A DNA stretch of 64,000 bases from SZUA-370 sp034003955 (GCA_034003955.1 JAVEXO010000006.1:17685-81684), one strand, 5' to 3'; shown: positions 27,494 to 35,907, counted from the stretch's first letter. Made by a program: numbers and translations. The notes: generated by a model not told the origin, from the sequence alone.

Positions 27494-27523
27494 GGAGAAG
27501 TTAGCCTTGATTCCATTATTAAT

Positions 27524-27558
27524 GCGATTGTACCCTAACCCCTGAATCGTACAATCGC
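27524..27558. repeat. Inverted repeat after the SDR gene
   Basis: GCGATTGTAC (27524-27533) and GTACAATCGC (27549-27558) form a perfect ten-base stem with a 15-base loop. There is no T run. The right arm is part of a 12-base direct repeat found again at 27843-27854. Confidence 0.6.
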
Positions 27559-27616
27559 GCACCAGTGACTTCAAGCGCTCACTACGTTCGCTAGTGCGTA
27601 GGGAAATTTATTATGG

Positions 27617-27671
27617 GGTTCGCCTTCGGCGAACCGCGCATACCGTGTGAAGGTTCGCGAAGCGAGCCTTC
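27617..27671. terminator. Two hairpins downstream of tRNA-Val
   Basis: GGTTCGCC-TTC-GGCGAACC at 27617-27635 is a perfect stem. A second ten-base stem with one G-T pair spans 27649-27671. Both lie on the 3' side of the minus-strand tRNA and may end its transcript or be part of the repeat family. Confidence 0.5.
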
Positions 27672-27688
27672 TATAGAAATGCTTTTTA

Positions 27689-27760
27689 TGGGCGATACTG
27701 GGATTGAACCAGTGACTTCTACCGTGTGAAGGTAGCACTCTCCCGCTGAGTTAATCGCCC
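27689..27760 (-). tRNA. tRNA-Val (anticodon CAC)
   Basis: Minus-strand cloverleaf: acceptor GGGCGAT with ATCGCCC, D arm with AGCGGGAGAGT, anticodon stem CTACC/GGTAG around the loop TTCACAC (anticodon CAC), T arm CTGGTTCAATCCCAG, discriminator A. CCA is not encoded. 72 bases. Confidence 0.93.
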
Positions 27761-27795
27761 ATAAAAAGCACTATAACGGAAGGCTCGCATCGCGC

Positions 27796-27820
27796 GCACT
27801 CTCCCGCTGAGTTAATCGCC
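27796..27820 (-). pseudogene. Detached 5'-half copy of tRNA-Val
   Basis: These 25 bases are identical to 27735-27759, the 5' half of tRNA-Val, but the rest of the cloverleaf is missing. The upstream flank is also partly alike (AAAAAGCACT against AAAAACACT), so a tRNA copy with its leader was duplicated and then lost its 3' half. Confidence 0.75.
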
Positions 27821-27858
27821 TTCAAAAACACTGGTATGAAAACGTACAATCGCGTACC

Positions 27859-28068
27859 GTATAAGAGCCTCGGAATACTATATTCATGGACATGGCCATG
27901 TCAACATGGGCATGGGATTCCTGACTGGTTATGAGGGTATCAATAGAATAGTATTGCTGTCTAATATATTAGACTATTCTAGCATTGCACCATTGCCCCG
28001 GGGAATTTTTTATCGGTCATCTATCGGCGCTACCGGGACTTACATATTTATTCTTGAAAACTGATACT
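27859..28068. other. Non-coding spacer with two perfect palindromes
   Basis: No gene is visible. A 14-base palindrome (GACATGGCCATGTC, 27889-27902) and a 16-base palindrome (GTCTAATATATTAGAC, 27959-27974) occur; the second is framed by GAATAGT and CTATTC. They could be operator sites for a dimeric regulator. Confidence 0.5.
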
Positions 28069-28098
28069 TTGGATCGCTTCTTGCATGCTCTTTATATA
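28069..28098 (+). promoter_or_regulatory. Candidate promoter of the lipid kinase gene
   Basis: TTGGAT (28069-28074), 18 bases, TATATA (28093-28098), about 20 bases before the ATG at 28120, which has GAGGAAGAG ahead. Confidence 0.4.
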
Positions 28099-28119
28099 GA
28101 TTCTTAATAGAGGAAGAGT

Positions 28120-28752
28120 ATGTCCGATTTAAGCAGAACAGCCGGAACGATTCGTCTTGCACGACCCTGGTCGGCAGAGATTAGAACAGAAATAGTCAGA
28201 AAGAGTCTCCATCTCCTGATCGCGTTGGTTCCGTCATTGGCTCGATGGAATTTTGGCGTGACCATGGCGTTGCTGGCATCCGGCATACTCGTATATTCAT
28301 ATAGTGAACTGATGAGGCTCCATGGTTATGAAATAGCGGTGATAAGCAAGCTTACAGCTATTGCGGCACGCAGGAGAGACGCTGGTCGTTTTGTGTATGG
28401 TCCTGTAACGCTTGGAATCGGCGCCATGCTCGCCCTCGTGCTGTATCCTGAACCAGCGGCATCCATAGCCATCTATGCCTTGGCCTTTGGAGACGGCCTA
28501 TCAAGTCTGGTGGGCAAGACCTTTGGTACCATCAAGATACCGTTTACCGGTGGCAAGTCTCTTGAAGGAAGCCTGACCTGTTTCGTAGCGGTGCTATGCT
28601 CCGCCTACGCCGTCACCGGGAACGCGCCGCGCTCAGCAATAGTCGCTATCATAGCAACGCTTACAGAGGCATTACCAACAAAGGACGCCGACAATCTTCT
28701 GCTTCCTGCCATTGTCGGCCTTGCGGCCATCGCTCTGTTTGGCGTCCCGTAA
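28120..28752 (+). CDS. CTP-dependent lipid/polyprenol kinase family membrane protein
   Basis: A 210-residue polytopic membrane protein of the SEC59/DGK1/VTE5 family (dolichol, phytol or diacylglycerol kinases using CTP). Diagnostic blocks are RKSLHLLIALVPSLAR at the N terminus, FGDGLSSLVGKTFGTIKIPFTGGKSLEGSL and PTKDADNLLLPAIVG. The substrate cannot be told from sequence; in bacteria these often salvage or phosphorylate lipid alcohols. Confidence 0.82.
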   Translation: MSDLSRTAGTIRLARPWSAEIRTEIVRKSLHLLIALVPSLARWNFGVTMALLASGILVYSYSELMRLHGYEIAVISKLTAIAARRRDAGRFVYGPVTLGIGAMLALVLYPEPAASIAIYALAFGDGLSSLVGKTFGTIKIPFTGGKSLEGSLTCFVAVLCSAYAVTGNAPRSAIVAIIATLTEALPTKDADNLLLPAIVGLAAIALFGVP

Positions 28753-28773
28753 GTCAACAACACAACAAGAAGC

Positions 28774-29577
28774 TCAGCGCCACAGGTAATATTCATGCAT
28801 GCTCTTTAGGTAGACCCAGGCCCCTAAACCAAGTACTGGTACAGCTATGGCCACCACCCAGGGTGATGCAGAAACGCGCAAGACTACCGAGGCAGACACG
28901 CACAGGGTCAATCCCAGGCCGGCTTGTAAATGGGCCTTGTCCCTGCTAGCCCTATAGGCTATGGCATAGTTGAGTAGAGCCATGATTATAACGGCTAATT
29001 CAAAGGCGCGTGCCAGGGATACAAGGCCTCTATCGGCCAGGAAATCCGGCCCAGGCCCAACTGAATTAAGCGGGTGAATGGACGCAAACAAGAGCCCCGA
29101 GAGCAGGGTTACGGCCAACACGGGCAAGCCTCGCTCCTGCTTTAAGCCTACTGAGAAGAGGCTGCCTGCAAAGATGGCAATGGTTCCGGCATAGCGACCA
29201 AACAAGGCGGCTCGTGTGACTATCTCGAAGGTGTCGAGCCCGGCTCCCGCCGAACTGAGGGCGAGAGAGCCGAACTTGACGAGCTCGAAGCCTTGGCATA
29301 ATGCCCATAGGGCGAAGAAGAATATTTCTACAGAAACGGTCTTGCCGCTCTTGAAGGCTATGAGCCCCGATACGGTAGCCGAGAATATGCCACATGCCGC
29401 CGCCGCCGACAGTACGGTATAGAAGGCACGGGTGTTAAGGCTTCCAAAGTCATAGGTCCGTACTCGTTCCAGGTTGCTTGTACCCAGCATCCATATGGCG
29501 AGCACCGCCATAATCAAGCCCGCAGCCGATATGGCCGCGAAAGTCCAGAACAGGCGCCCTCTCAGTTTAATAGTCAT
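28774..29577 (-). CDS. Polytopic membrane protein, unknown
   Basis: 267 residues with about seven hydrophobic segments (for example FWTFAAISAAGLIMAVLAIWML and WVVAIAVPVLGLGAWVYL). The layout of seven helices recalls seven-transmembrane sensor modules, but there is no attached output domain and I do not recognise the family. It converges with the lipid kinase gene. Confidence 0.6.
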   Translation of the reverse strand: MTIKLRGRLFWTFAAISAAGLIMAVLAIWMLGTSNLERVRTYDFGSLNTRAFYTVLSAAAACGIFSATVSGLIAFKSGKTVSVEIFFFALWALCQGFELVKFGSLALSSAGAGLDTFEIVTRAALFGRYAGTIAIFAGSLFSVGLKQERGLPVLAVTLLSGLLFASIHPLNSVGPGPDFLADRGLVSLARAFELAVIIMALLNYAIAYRASRDKAHLQAGLGLTLCVSASVVLRVSASPWVVAIAVPVLGLGAWVYLKSMHEYYLWR

Positions 29578-29684
29578 GCCTCTACCGTACTACCGCCGGG
29601 GTTTTCTCTCAAGAGCACCGCGCCTGAGCCGATACTAATAACGGGGGCGGCCGTCCCGATTGCCGCCTGAGGGGAGAAATATCG

Positions 29685-30371
29685 ATGAAGAAATGGATAG
29701 CAATACTCGCATTGCTTATTGCGTTCGGCTCGTCAGCCTTCGCGGGGGACGTAGCGACCCTCGTCAACCTGGGATTCTCTCCCGATTCGTCGCACTTCAT
29801 GTTTGGCTTCTACGGCCTCGATGCCGTTAATGGTAAACCATACGCTGAAGTCTATCTTGTAGACACGAAGCGGAACGACTTCGTCACAGGTGGCGTCTTC
29901 AAGGGAATGTATGGTACGGAGATACAACCAGGCTGGGATCCAGCCGGGGGTTTCTACAAGCTGTTCTCCGACGCCACGAGCCTTGCCAGGAAATACCAGA
30001 TAGATCACCTGGCTCAAGGTCGGCTCGTGTATCTCTTGATAAACGGAGAGACCAAGGAAGACAGACTTACATTCAAGGATTTTGATTCAGGCGACCAATG
30101 GGATGTACATCTTGATAAATCTGTTATAGAGAAGCCCGGAGAGATTCTATCATCATTCGGTCTCGAGGTATCGCTGACACATGATGGCAAGAAATCAAGC
30201 ATCAAGGCTGGCAACCCCTCGATCAGGCGCAAGGGCGTGAGCGATTATACCATTCGTTCTATCGTGGTGGCACCGGATGGCAAGACTGTGGTAGCCTTGA
30301 TAGAGAAACTAGAGAAGGATGCTTCGGGAACATCGATACGCTACATGGCCGAATCATTCAGGCTGCCCTGA
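29685..30371 (+). CDS. DUF2259 family secreted protein
   Basis: 228 residues with signal peptide KKWIAILALLIAFGSSAFAG. The mature start (VATLVNLGFSPDSSHFMFGFYGLDAVNGKPYAEVYLVDTKRNDFV) matches DUF2259 proteins, predicted secreted proteins common in spirochaetes. Function unknown. GGGGAGAAA precedes the ATG. Confidence 0.8.
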   Translation: MKKWIAILALLIAFGSSAFAGDVATLVNLGFSPDSSHFMFGFYGLDAVNGKPYAEVYLVDTKRNDFVTGGVFKGMYGTEIQPGWDPAGGFYKLFSDATSLARKYQIDHLAQGRLVYLLINGETKEDRLTFKDFDSGDQWDVHLDKSVIEKPGEILSSFGLEVSLTHDGKKSSIKAGNPSIRRKGVSDYTIRSIVVAPDGKTVVALIEKLEKDASGTSIRYMAESFRLP

Positions 30372-30409
30372 GAAAAGAATAGAGCTCAGACCGCAAGGCT
30401 GATGCGCCG

Positions 30410-30437
30410 TTGAACAGGCGACACGTAATCGTATAGG
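30410..30437 (+). promoter_or_regulatory. Candidate promoter upstream of proS
   Basis: TTGAAC (30410-30415), 16 bases, TATAGG (30432-30437; TAGGAT at 18 is an alternative). It lies just before a terminator-like hairpin, so transcripts from it would meet the hairpin within about 10 bases. Confidence 0.45.
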
Positions 30438-30452
30438 ATGATGCCGCGCCGA

Positions 30453-30490
30453 GAGGTGCCGTCCCAAGGGCCGGCGCCTCGTCGTTTTTA
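30453..30490 (+). terminator. Terminator-like hairpin in the proS leader
   Basis: GAGGTGCCG (30453-30461) pairs with CGGCGCCTC (30472-30480) with one G-T pair, followed by GTCG and five T. It is either the terminator of the DUF2259 gene or, because a promoter lies just upstream, an attenuator or the end of a very short RNA. Confidence 0.65.
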
Positions 30491-30544
30491 CACGGCGCCG
30501 ATCCTGCGCGGTCATGCCGCCACAGTTCTCCAAGAGGTATTCCT

Positions 30545-32041
30545 ATGGCAGAGAAGATAACACCCCGAAGCGTCGATTACTCCCAGTGGTATATCGACAT
30601 CGTACTGAACGCCAAGCTGGCAGACTACTCGCCGGTCAAGGGGTGCATGGTCATACGGCCTCGAGGCTACGCTATATGGGAACGCCTCCGTGACGAACTG
30701 GACAGGCGCTTCAAGGAAACAGGCCACCAGAACGCCTACTTCCCCATGTTCATACCGATGAGTTTTCTCAAGAAAGAGGCCGAGCACATCGAGGGCTTTA
30801 GCCCTGAACTCGCGGTTGTAACACATGCCGGTGGAGAAGAACTCGATGAACCACTGGTCGTCAGGCCAACAAGCGAGACAATAATATGGAGCAAGTACCG
30901 AGACTGGATCCAGTCCTGGCGCGACCTTCCCCTCTTGTACAATCAGTGGGCCAACGTCGTTCGCTGGGAAAAGCGCACGCGCCTCTTCCTCCGCACCACC
31001 GAATTTCTCTGGCAAGAAGGCCACACGGCCCACGAGACAAAGGAGGAGGCCGTCGTGGAGACGGAGAAGATGCTGGAGGTGTACCGCGCCTTTGCCGAGG
31101 AGTACCTCTGCCTCCCTGTCTTGGCCGGTCGCAAGAGCGAGGCCGAGAAATTCGCCGGGGCCATTGCCACCTATTCTATTGAGTCTATGATGCAGGACAA
31201 GAAGGCTCTGCAGGCAGGAACAAGCCACTTCCTGGGTCAGAATTTTGCAAAGGCATTCGATGTGCAGTTCCAGACCCGTGAAGGCGGCCTGGAACATGTC
31301 TGGGCAACGAGCTGGGGCGTGTCGACGCGTCTCGTTGGCGCCATCATCATGACCCACTCCGACGACAAGGGTCTTGTGTTGCCACCTTCTCTGTCACAGG
31401 AGGAACTAGTCGTCATTCCCATCTTCAAGAGCGACAACAAGGCCGAGGTGCTTGAGTACGCCGGCAAGGTTTTCTCGTCTCTCAAGGCCGATGGTAGACG
31501 CGTAGCATTCGATGACGATGACAGTTCGAGCCCCGGATGGAAGTTTGCAGAATGGGAGATGCGCGGTGTGCCTATACGTGTGGAGGCGGGACCCAAGGAT
31601 GCCGCCGCCGGTACCGTCGTCATGGTTCGCCGCGATACTGGCGAGAAGACATTCGTAAAGCTTGAGGATGTGACGTCCAAGGCTCAAGAGATTCTGTCTG
31701 CCATGCAGAAGGATCTTTTGGAAAAGGCTCGAGCCTTTAGAGATGCCAACACCAAGGATGTCTTAAATATCGACGAAATACTTGCCTTCTTCGGCAAGGA
31801 GAAAAAGGCAAAGAAGCAGTCATTGGTAGACGGGGAATCCCACGAGGGTACCGCAGAGGCCACGGGTGGCTATGCCAGAGGGCTGTGGTGCGGTGGGCGT
31901 GAATGCGAGGCCAGGCTCAAGGCAGATCTCAAGGTGACTATACGCAATATGCCATTTGATCAACAGGAACATTGCGATGGCTCGTGCTGTCTCTGCGGAG
32001 CTCCCGCCAAACACCGGGCTATTTTCGCCAGGTCGTACTAG
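30545..32041 (+). CDS. proS: Prolyl-tRNA synthetase, archaeal/eukaryotic type
   Basis: Charges tRNA-Pro. The 498-residue enzyme lacks the editing insertion of the bacterial long form. Class II motif 2 region is VVRWEKRTRLFLRTTEFLWQEGHTAH; RPTSETIIWSKY and GTSHFLGQNF are typical; motif 3 lies in TSWGVSTRLVGAIIMTHSDDKGL. The C-terminal zinc-like domain has cysteines in GLWCGGRECE and CDGSCCLCGAPAKHRAIFARSY, and ends in the usual Tyr. SD AAGAGG upstream of the ATG. Confidence 0.96.
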   Translation: MAEKITPRSVDYSQWYIDIVLNAKLADYSPVKGCMVIRPRGYAIWERLRDELDRRFKETGHQNAYFPMFIPMSFLKKEAEHIEGFSPELAVVTHAGGEELDEPLVVRPTSETIIWSKYRDWIQSWRDLPLLYNQWANVVRWEKRTRLFLRTTEFLWQEGHTAHETKEEAVVETEKMLEVYRAFAEEYLCLPVLAGRKSEAEKFAGAIATYSIESMMQDKKALQAGTSHFLGQNFAKAFDVQFQTREGGLEHVWATSWGVSTRLVGAIIMTHSDDKGLVLPPSLSQEELVVIPIFKSDNKAEVLEYAGKVFSSLKADGRRVAFDDDDSSSPGWKFAEWEMRGVPIRVEAGPKDAAAGTVVMVRRDTGEKTFVKLEDVTSKAQEILSAMQKDLLEKARAFRDANTKDVLNIDEILAFFGKEKKAKKQSLVDGESHEGTAEATGGYARGLWCGGRECEARLKADLKVTIRNMPFDQQEHCDGSCCLCGAPAKHRAIFARSY

Positions 32042-32049
32042 GCTTACAC

Positions 32050-32078
32050 GCCGCTCCATGCCGGAGCGGCATTTTTTT
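32050..32078 (+). terminator. Rho-independent terminator of proS
   Basis: GCCGCTCC (32050-32057), loop ATGCC, GGAGCGGC (32063-32070), then A and seven T. Confidence 0.9.
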
Positions 32079-32115
32079 CCTTCCTGCTTCGTCCATATCC
32101 TGCTAGACTGCTAGG

Positions 32116-33243
32116 ATGAGTCTAGTCATAGCCCTCCTGTCAGCACTCTTGGCTCTATCATCCTGCGCAAAGCAGCCAGCAGAGCCTCCGGCAGAGCCAC
32201 CGAGGCGAGGCTTTGTGGTTCCTGCTAACGGAACCCTGTCTCTAGCCCTGGGCACAGATGGCGTTTTTGCACCTACGCCCATGGGCACGCCAACACCCGA
32301 AGTAACACAAGGCCACTCATCCACCGAACGAAGCATGCTCCCGTTTCCTATAGCGATGACGACGGCATCAATACAGCCATTATCAGGTGGAGCGGTCTTA
32401 GCCATTAACAGGGCCGGCCTAAGGCGACTCGGCGTGGAGCGCTATGCTCCATCGGATGGGGGTTCTCCCGCCGAGACGCGTCTTGTGATAGAAACACTGC
32501 CTGGATCGGAGGCTGATTTCGCCGGTCGTACCGTAGCGCCATCTTGGTCGCGCGGTGAGGATGCGCTCTTCCTACTCTATCGCCACCCCATCTTCGAGAC
32601 GAGCGAGCCTCAGGATCCTCCTTCTCTGCTTCTATCCGCTACGCTCGAAGGCGCGCGTGTACTGCAAGCCGGCATAGAAGGCGATGCGTATGCCGTGTAC
32701 CCTGTATCAGTAGATGCATGGCTGGTTCAGTATAGAAGCGAATCAGGCGACCGAGTAGAGACGAGGTACGCGCGCGTGCATGCCAATGGCGGCCAGCCAG
32801 AGCCTCTCAAGCGGGCGGAATTCGAGGCTCTCGCCTCACCCCTCCCCTTGGCCTTGGCGCCAGAATCTCTCCTGGAAGCGGCCAACACACTATCCGGCTC
32901 ACTGCTTATAGAGGCCAGGCTACAAGATGGCTCCCGAAGGGCCTATGTCAGGGGAGACCCCGGTCAGGCTACTCCCGCATGGGCCTGGGTATCAAACGGA
33001 GACGAAGGCGACGAACCGTTCGGTCTATCGGCTTGTATCGTTACCGATGACTGGCGGGTAGTCATGGCCAGGCGAATAGAAGATCGTCTCATGATATCGA
33101 GCGTGTCTCCCAGCGCACCCGTCTCAAGCGCCGTCGTCAGGGATGCTACGTTCACGCAAGGCCTCATCGTCGCCTTGTGGGAGGAAGACTTCTTTCCTGC
33201 CGTTGGACAGAGCGGTCTGCTCGTCATAGACCCCGGCCTATGA
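32116..33243 (+). CDS. Lipoprotein of unknown function
   Basis: 375 residues. Lipoprotein signal MSLVIALLSALLALSSC with the lipobox LSSC, then a Pro-rich linker. The rest shows beta-rich, propeller-like spacing but no motif I recognise. No Shine-Dalgarno; TAGACT at 32104-32109 ends six bases before ATG, hinting at a leaderless message. Confidence 0.65.
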   Translation: MSLVIALLSALLALSSCAKQPAEPPAEPPRRGFVVPANGTLSLALGTDGVFAPTPMGTPTPEVTQGHSSTERSMLPFPIAMTTASIQPLSGGAVLAINRAGLRRLGVERYAPSDGGSPAETRLVIETLPGSEADFAGRTVAPSWSRGEDALFLLYRHPIFETSEPQDPPSLLLSATLEGARVLQAGIEGDAYAVYPVSVDAWLVQYRSESGDRVETRYARVHANGGQPEPLKRAEFEALASPLPLALAPESLLEAANTLSGSLLIEARLQDGSRRAYVRGDPGQATPAWAWVSNGDEGDEPFGLSACIVTDDWRVVMARRIEDRLMISSVSPSAPVSSAVVRDATFTQGLIVALWEEDFFPAVGQSGLLVIDPGL

Positions 33244-33290
33244 AACAAGGATTAAACGCGCTATAGTAGGAGTATCGTTGTAGGAGTACC

Positions 33291-33950
33291 ATGAATAGAA
33301 TCGCGTTGACGCTCATACTCTGTTCTGCCTGCGCCTTTTCTGTACAGGCCATGGACTTTGAAGCCGCCTCTGGTCGCTTCGGCGTGGCCATAGTCAGCAA
33401 TGATTCAGGTCTTGGAGCGGCAGGTCCCGTGGTCAATACCCTCGGAGGATCGGTCGCAATCTCCTTCCTCAAAGGCTTCTTCCTGAGCCTGCAGCCAAGC
33501 CTCGATCTGTACTGGACAAATTATGAATGGGCATCAGGCCGTGCGGTGCCAACGGAGTCGGAACGGGGCGAGGGCAACAATGCCTTCGTGCTCGGTTTCA
33601 TCGTAGACCTGCCTGTTACTGCCACGCTGCGTTTCTCGGAACGCATAGGGGCGGCGGCGGCCATAGGTCCGGCCTTCGTGATGCGGGCTTCTTTTGGTAA
33701 CGACGACTCTGCAGGGGTTGAAGAGGCTATGGCCAGCAATCTTTCATTAATAGCCGCGTACTTCTGGAATAGTGGCCGATGGTTCTATCCCTCTGCGGCG
33801 CTGCGCTTTGACGTGTATCTCCAACAGAACTTTACCTTCGCCTTTGGCGTGAGGGGGCTGCTACCAATCTTCAACACATGGACAGGAAACGAAAAGTTAT
33901 TAGATGAGGGTATATTGCATATAACGATGGCCATGCTCGTAGGGCTGTAA
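33291..33950 (+). CDS. Exported beta-barrel-like outer membrane protein
   Basis: 219 residues with signal peptide (MNRIALTLILCSACAFSVQA). The mature protein alternates hydrophobic and polar residues in strands (GVAIVSND, SVAISFLKGFFLSLQPSLDLYW, LSLIAAYFW, FTFAFGVRGLL), as in small outer-membrane barrels. GTAGGAG precedes ATG. It shares one base with the next start, so it is coupled to the exporter genes. Confidence 0.6.
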   Translation: MNRIALTLILCSACAFSVQAMDFEAASGRFGVAIVSNDSGLGAAGPVVNTLGGSVAISFLKGFFLSLQPSLDLYWTNYEWASGRAVPTESERGEGNNAFVLGFIVDLPVTATLRFSERIGAAAAIGPAFVMRASFGNDDSAGVEEAMASNLSLIAAYFWNSGRWFYPSAALRFDVYLQQNFTFAFGVRGLLPIFNTWTGNEKLLDEGILHITMAMLVGL

Positions 33951-34744
33951 TGAACGAAAACGAAACAGCCTGGAACGATGTCGATGATGCCCTCAGGCTA
34001 TCTACAGAGGCGGCTCGCATAGTGCTTGAATCAGGCGGAGAGACATACCGCGCAGAAGACGTGATGTCTGCCATTGCGTCGGCTCTAGGGGGGCTCGATC
34101 CCGACTCTTTTGCTACGCCTACTGGCTTCATGGCATCATGCGACGACTCGAGGGGACGCTCCAGGTCGGTGGTAAAACGCATTCGCAAGCGCCAGATGAA
34201 CCTGGAGAAGATATCGAGGATAGACGCCCTCGCCAAGGGCACCGTCTCTGGCAGCATAGACCAGGATGGGGTAGAACGCGAGCTCTGTTCAATAGACTCC
34301 CTAGGCTTGTATCCAACGCCACTCCCATTCGTAGGGGCGGCCTTTGGCACGGGCTTCTTCTGCCTCCTGTTCGGAGGTGCCTGGAATGACGCCCTTCTTG
34401 CCGCTTTCCTGGGTGTGATAATAGGCAAGATAACGGACTGGCTTGGTTCGATGAGGCTGTCCGGTTTCTTCTCAAACATTGTAGGCGGCGCCATGGCGGC
34501 GGGAACGGCTCTTGGCGCCATAAGCCTCGGGCTCATAGGAAACCTCGACGCCGTCATCATAGGCGCCATCATGCTACTCGTCCCTGGTGTCATGATAGTC
34601 AATGCCATACGAGACATCATAGCCGGCGACCTGGTCTCTGGAATCGCCAGAGGCGCCGACGCCTTCATATCGGCGGCCGGTATATCTATAGGAGTGGGAG
34701 TCGCCTTGCAACTATCAACAATAATATTGGGATACAGATTGTGA
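33950..34744 (+). CDS. ThrE-type exporter, large half
   Basis: 264 residues of the threonine/serine exporter family (DUF1212 part). A cytoplasmic N-terminal domain with LSTEAARIVLESGGETYRAEDVM and SDDSRGRS-like region is followed by about five membrane segments (IIGKITDWLGSMRLSGFFSNIVGG, AVIIGAIMLLVPGVMIVNAIRDIIAGD). It exports small amino acids by family analogy. The partner half follows with a four-base overlap. Confidence 0.85.
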   Translation: MNENETAWNDVDDALRLSTEAARIVLESGGETYRAEDVMSAIASALGGLDPDSFATPTGFMASCDDSRGRSRSVVKRIRKRQMNLEKISRIDALAKGTVSGSIDQDGVERELCSIDSLGLYPTPLPFVGAAFGTGFFCLLFGGAWNDALLAAFLGVIIGKITDWLGSMRLSGFFSNIVGGAMAAGTALGAISLGLIGNLDAVIIGAIMLLVPGVMIVNAIRDIIAGDLVSGIARGADAFISAAGISIGVGVALQLSTIILGYRL

Positions 34745-35229
34745 GTCTGTGCTTGATTCAGCTCCTATGGGCATTCCTGGCCACACTCGGTTTTGGTGTA
34801 TTGTTTAGAGTACCGCCAAAGGATCTGCCCTTTGCCGCCCTCGGAGGAGCCCTCTCATGGGGATCCTACCTCATTCTGCGAAGCCTGACTGGTTCAGACT
34901 CATTATCCTATTTCATTGCAAGCATTGCGGTTGGATTGTATGCAGAGTTGGCCGCCGCCTTCCTCAAGCGCCCCGCCACCGTATTCATACTATCGGCCAT
35001 AATACCACTCGTACCCGGAGCAGGCATGTACAGGACGATGTTTGAGGCGGTGGCAGGCAATGCCGAGAGTTCGGCCAGCACCGGCTTTCAGACACTCACG
35101 CTGGCGGGAGCCATTGCCGGCGGCCTTGCGGTAGCCTCGGCGGTTTCCCGCATACTCATGTTCAGGAAGCAGCGCAGGAGGCACGTTCTTTCACGCATTG
35201 CCAGCAAGAAACGTGAAAGAAACGTCTAG
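34741..35229 (+). CDS. ThrE-type exporter, small half
   Basis: 162 residues, four to five membrane segments, matching the C-terminal (ThrE_2/DUF3815) part of the exporter: FLATLGFGVLFRVPPKDLPFAALGGALSWGSYL and AIIPLVPGAGMYRTM. GTG start overlapping the previous stop. Together the two make one split ThrE. Confidence 0.85.
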   Translation: MSLCLIQLLWAFLATLGFGVLFRVPPKDLPFAALGGALSWGSYLILRSLTGSDSLSYFIASIAVGLYAELAAAFLKRPATVFILSAIIPLVPGAGMYRTMFEAVAGNAESSASTGFQTLTLAGAIAGGLAVASAVSRILMFRKQRRRHVLSRIASKKRERNV

Positions 35230-35235
35230 CAATAC

Positions 35236-35907
35236 TCAAGCCGCCGGGAGAAGGTTAAGCACCGCAACGAAATGGAACAAGGCACCGGCGCCTACGAAGA
35301 GGTGCCAGACAGGATGGGACCAGACCCGTCCTTTTATAAGATAAAAAACAGCACCCACGGTATATGCCACGCCCCCCGCCATCAGATAACGAATGGCGCC
35401 AACGCTGGCTACCGCCGCCAGGTATTTCCAGGCAAAAACGATTATCCATCCCATGGCGACATAGGCAATAGTCGACAATAGTTTGGCCTTGCCAGCCAGG
35501 AAGGGCTTGAGGCATATGCCTATGACTGCTGCACCCCATACGATGCCAAATACAGTCCATCCAATGGTCGGACGCAGAATAGTCAAGGCGAATGGTGTAT
35601 AGGTTCCCGCTATGAGCACGTATATCGATGCATGATCCATGATCTTAAGCACGCGCTTGGCCCTCGGGGCCTTGATAGCGTGGTATAGTGTAGACATCGT
35701 GAACAACAAAACCGCACTAAAGCCAAAGATGGTAAATGACACCACATGCCAGGCATTGCCCCGGACTGCGGCTTGCACGATAAGGATGACGAGTCCTGCT
35801 ATTGATAGCAGGGACATCAGCCCATGTGTTATTGCATTGGCTATCTCCTCGCCAAGAGGATAACGGGCAGGAGACAAGTTCCCCGACGGTACTGTGAAAT
35901 CTGACAT
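35236..35907 (-). CDS. Hemolysin III / YqfA family membrane protein
   Basis: About 223 residues, seven membrane segments, progestin/adipoQ-receptor-like fold. Key residues: GEEIANAITHGLMSLLS, STLYHAI, MDHASIYVLIAGTYTPF and HPVWHLFVGAGALFHF, which hold the His ligands of a metal site. True haemolytic activity is doubtful for the family. ATG 35907 is preferred over 35955, with AAGGG six bases ahead. Confidence 0.88.
   Translation of the reverse strand: MSDFTVPSGNLSPARYPLGEEIANAITHGLMSLLSIAGLVILIVQAAVRGNAWHVVSFTIFGFSAVLLFTMSTLYHAIKAPRAKRVLKIMDHASIYVLIAGTYTPFALTILRPTIGWTVFGIVWGAAVIGICLKPFLAGKAKLLSTIAYVAMGWIIVFAWKYLAAVASVGAIRYLMAGGVAYTVGAVFYLIKGRVWSHPVWHLFVGAGALFHFVAVLNLLPAA

Larger units (their letters stand above)
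27548..27858. repeat. tRNA-Val locus bounded by direct repeats and full of tRNA fragments
   Basis: CGTACAATCGCG at 27548-27559 recurs at 27843-27854 (16 bases with one mismatch if extended). Between them lie the intact tRNA-Val and three detached copies of its parts: 27561-27572 matches the T-arm side (27708-27719), 27641-27654 matches the anticodon arm (27720-27733), and 27796-27820 matches the 5' half (27735-27759). An inverted ten-base pair (27662-27671 with 27779-27788) flanks the tRNA. Confidence 0.75.

Noticed and set aside
27981..28020. Terminator at CCCCGGGG followed by six T
   Set aside because: The palindrome has no loop and cannot form a usable hairpin stem alone.
27524..28068. 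Transposase or integrase gene at the tRNA-Val repeat region
   Set aside because: No open frame of useful length or recognised motif exists in this stretch.
30512..31357. Long open frame of 281 codons opposite proS
   Set aside because: It lies wholly antisense to a clear prolyl-tRNA synthetase and has no family resemblance; it is a shadow frame.
33871..34668. 265-codon frame opposite the ThrE-type gene
   Set aside because: Antisense to a well-supported exporter gene and very rich in Met, Ala, Pro and Ser; shadow frame.
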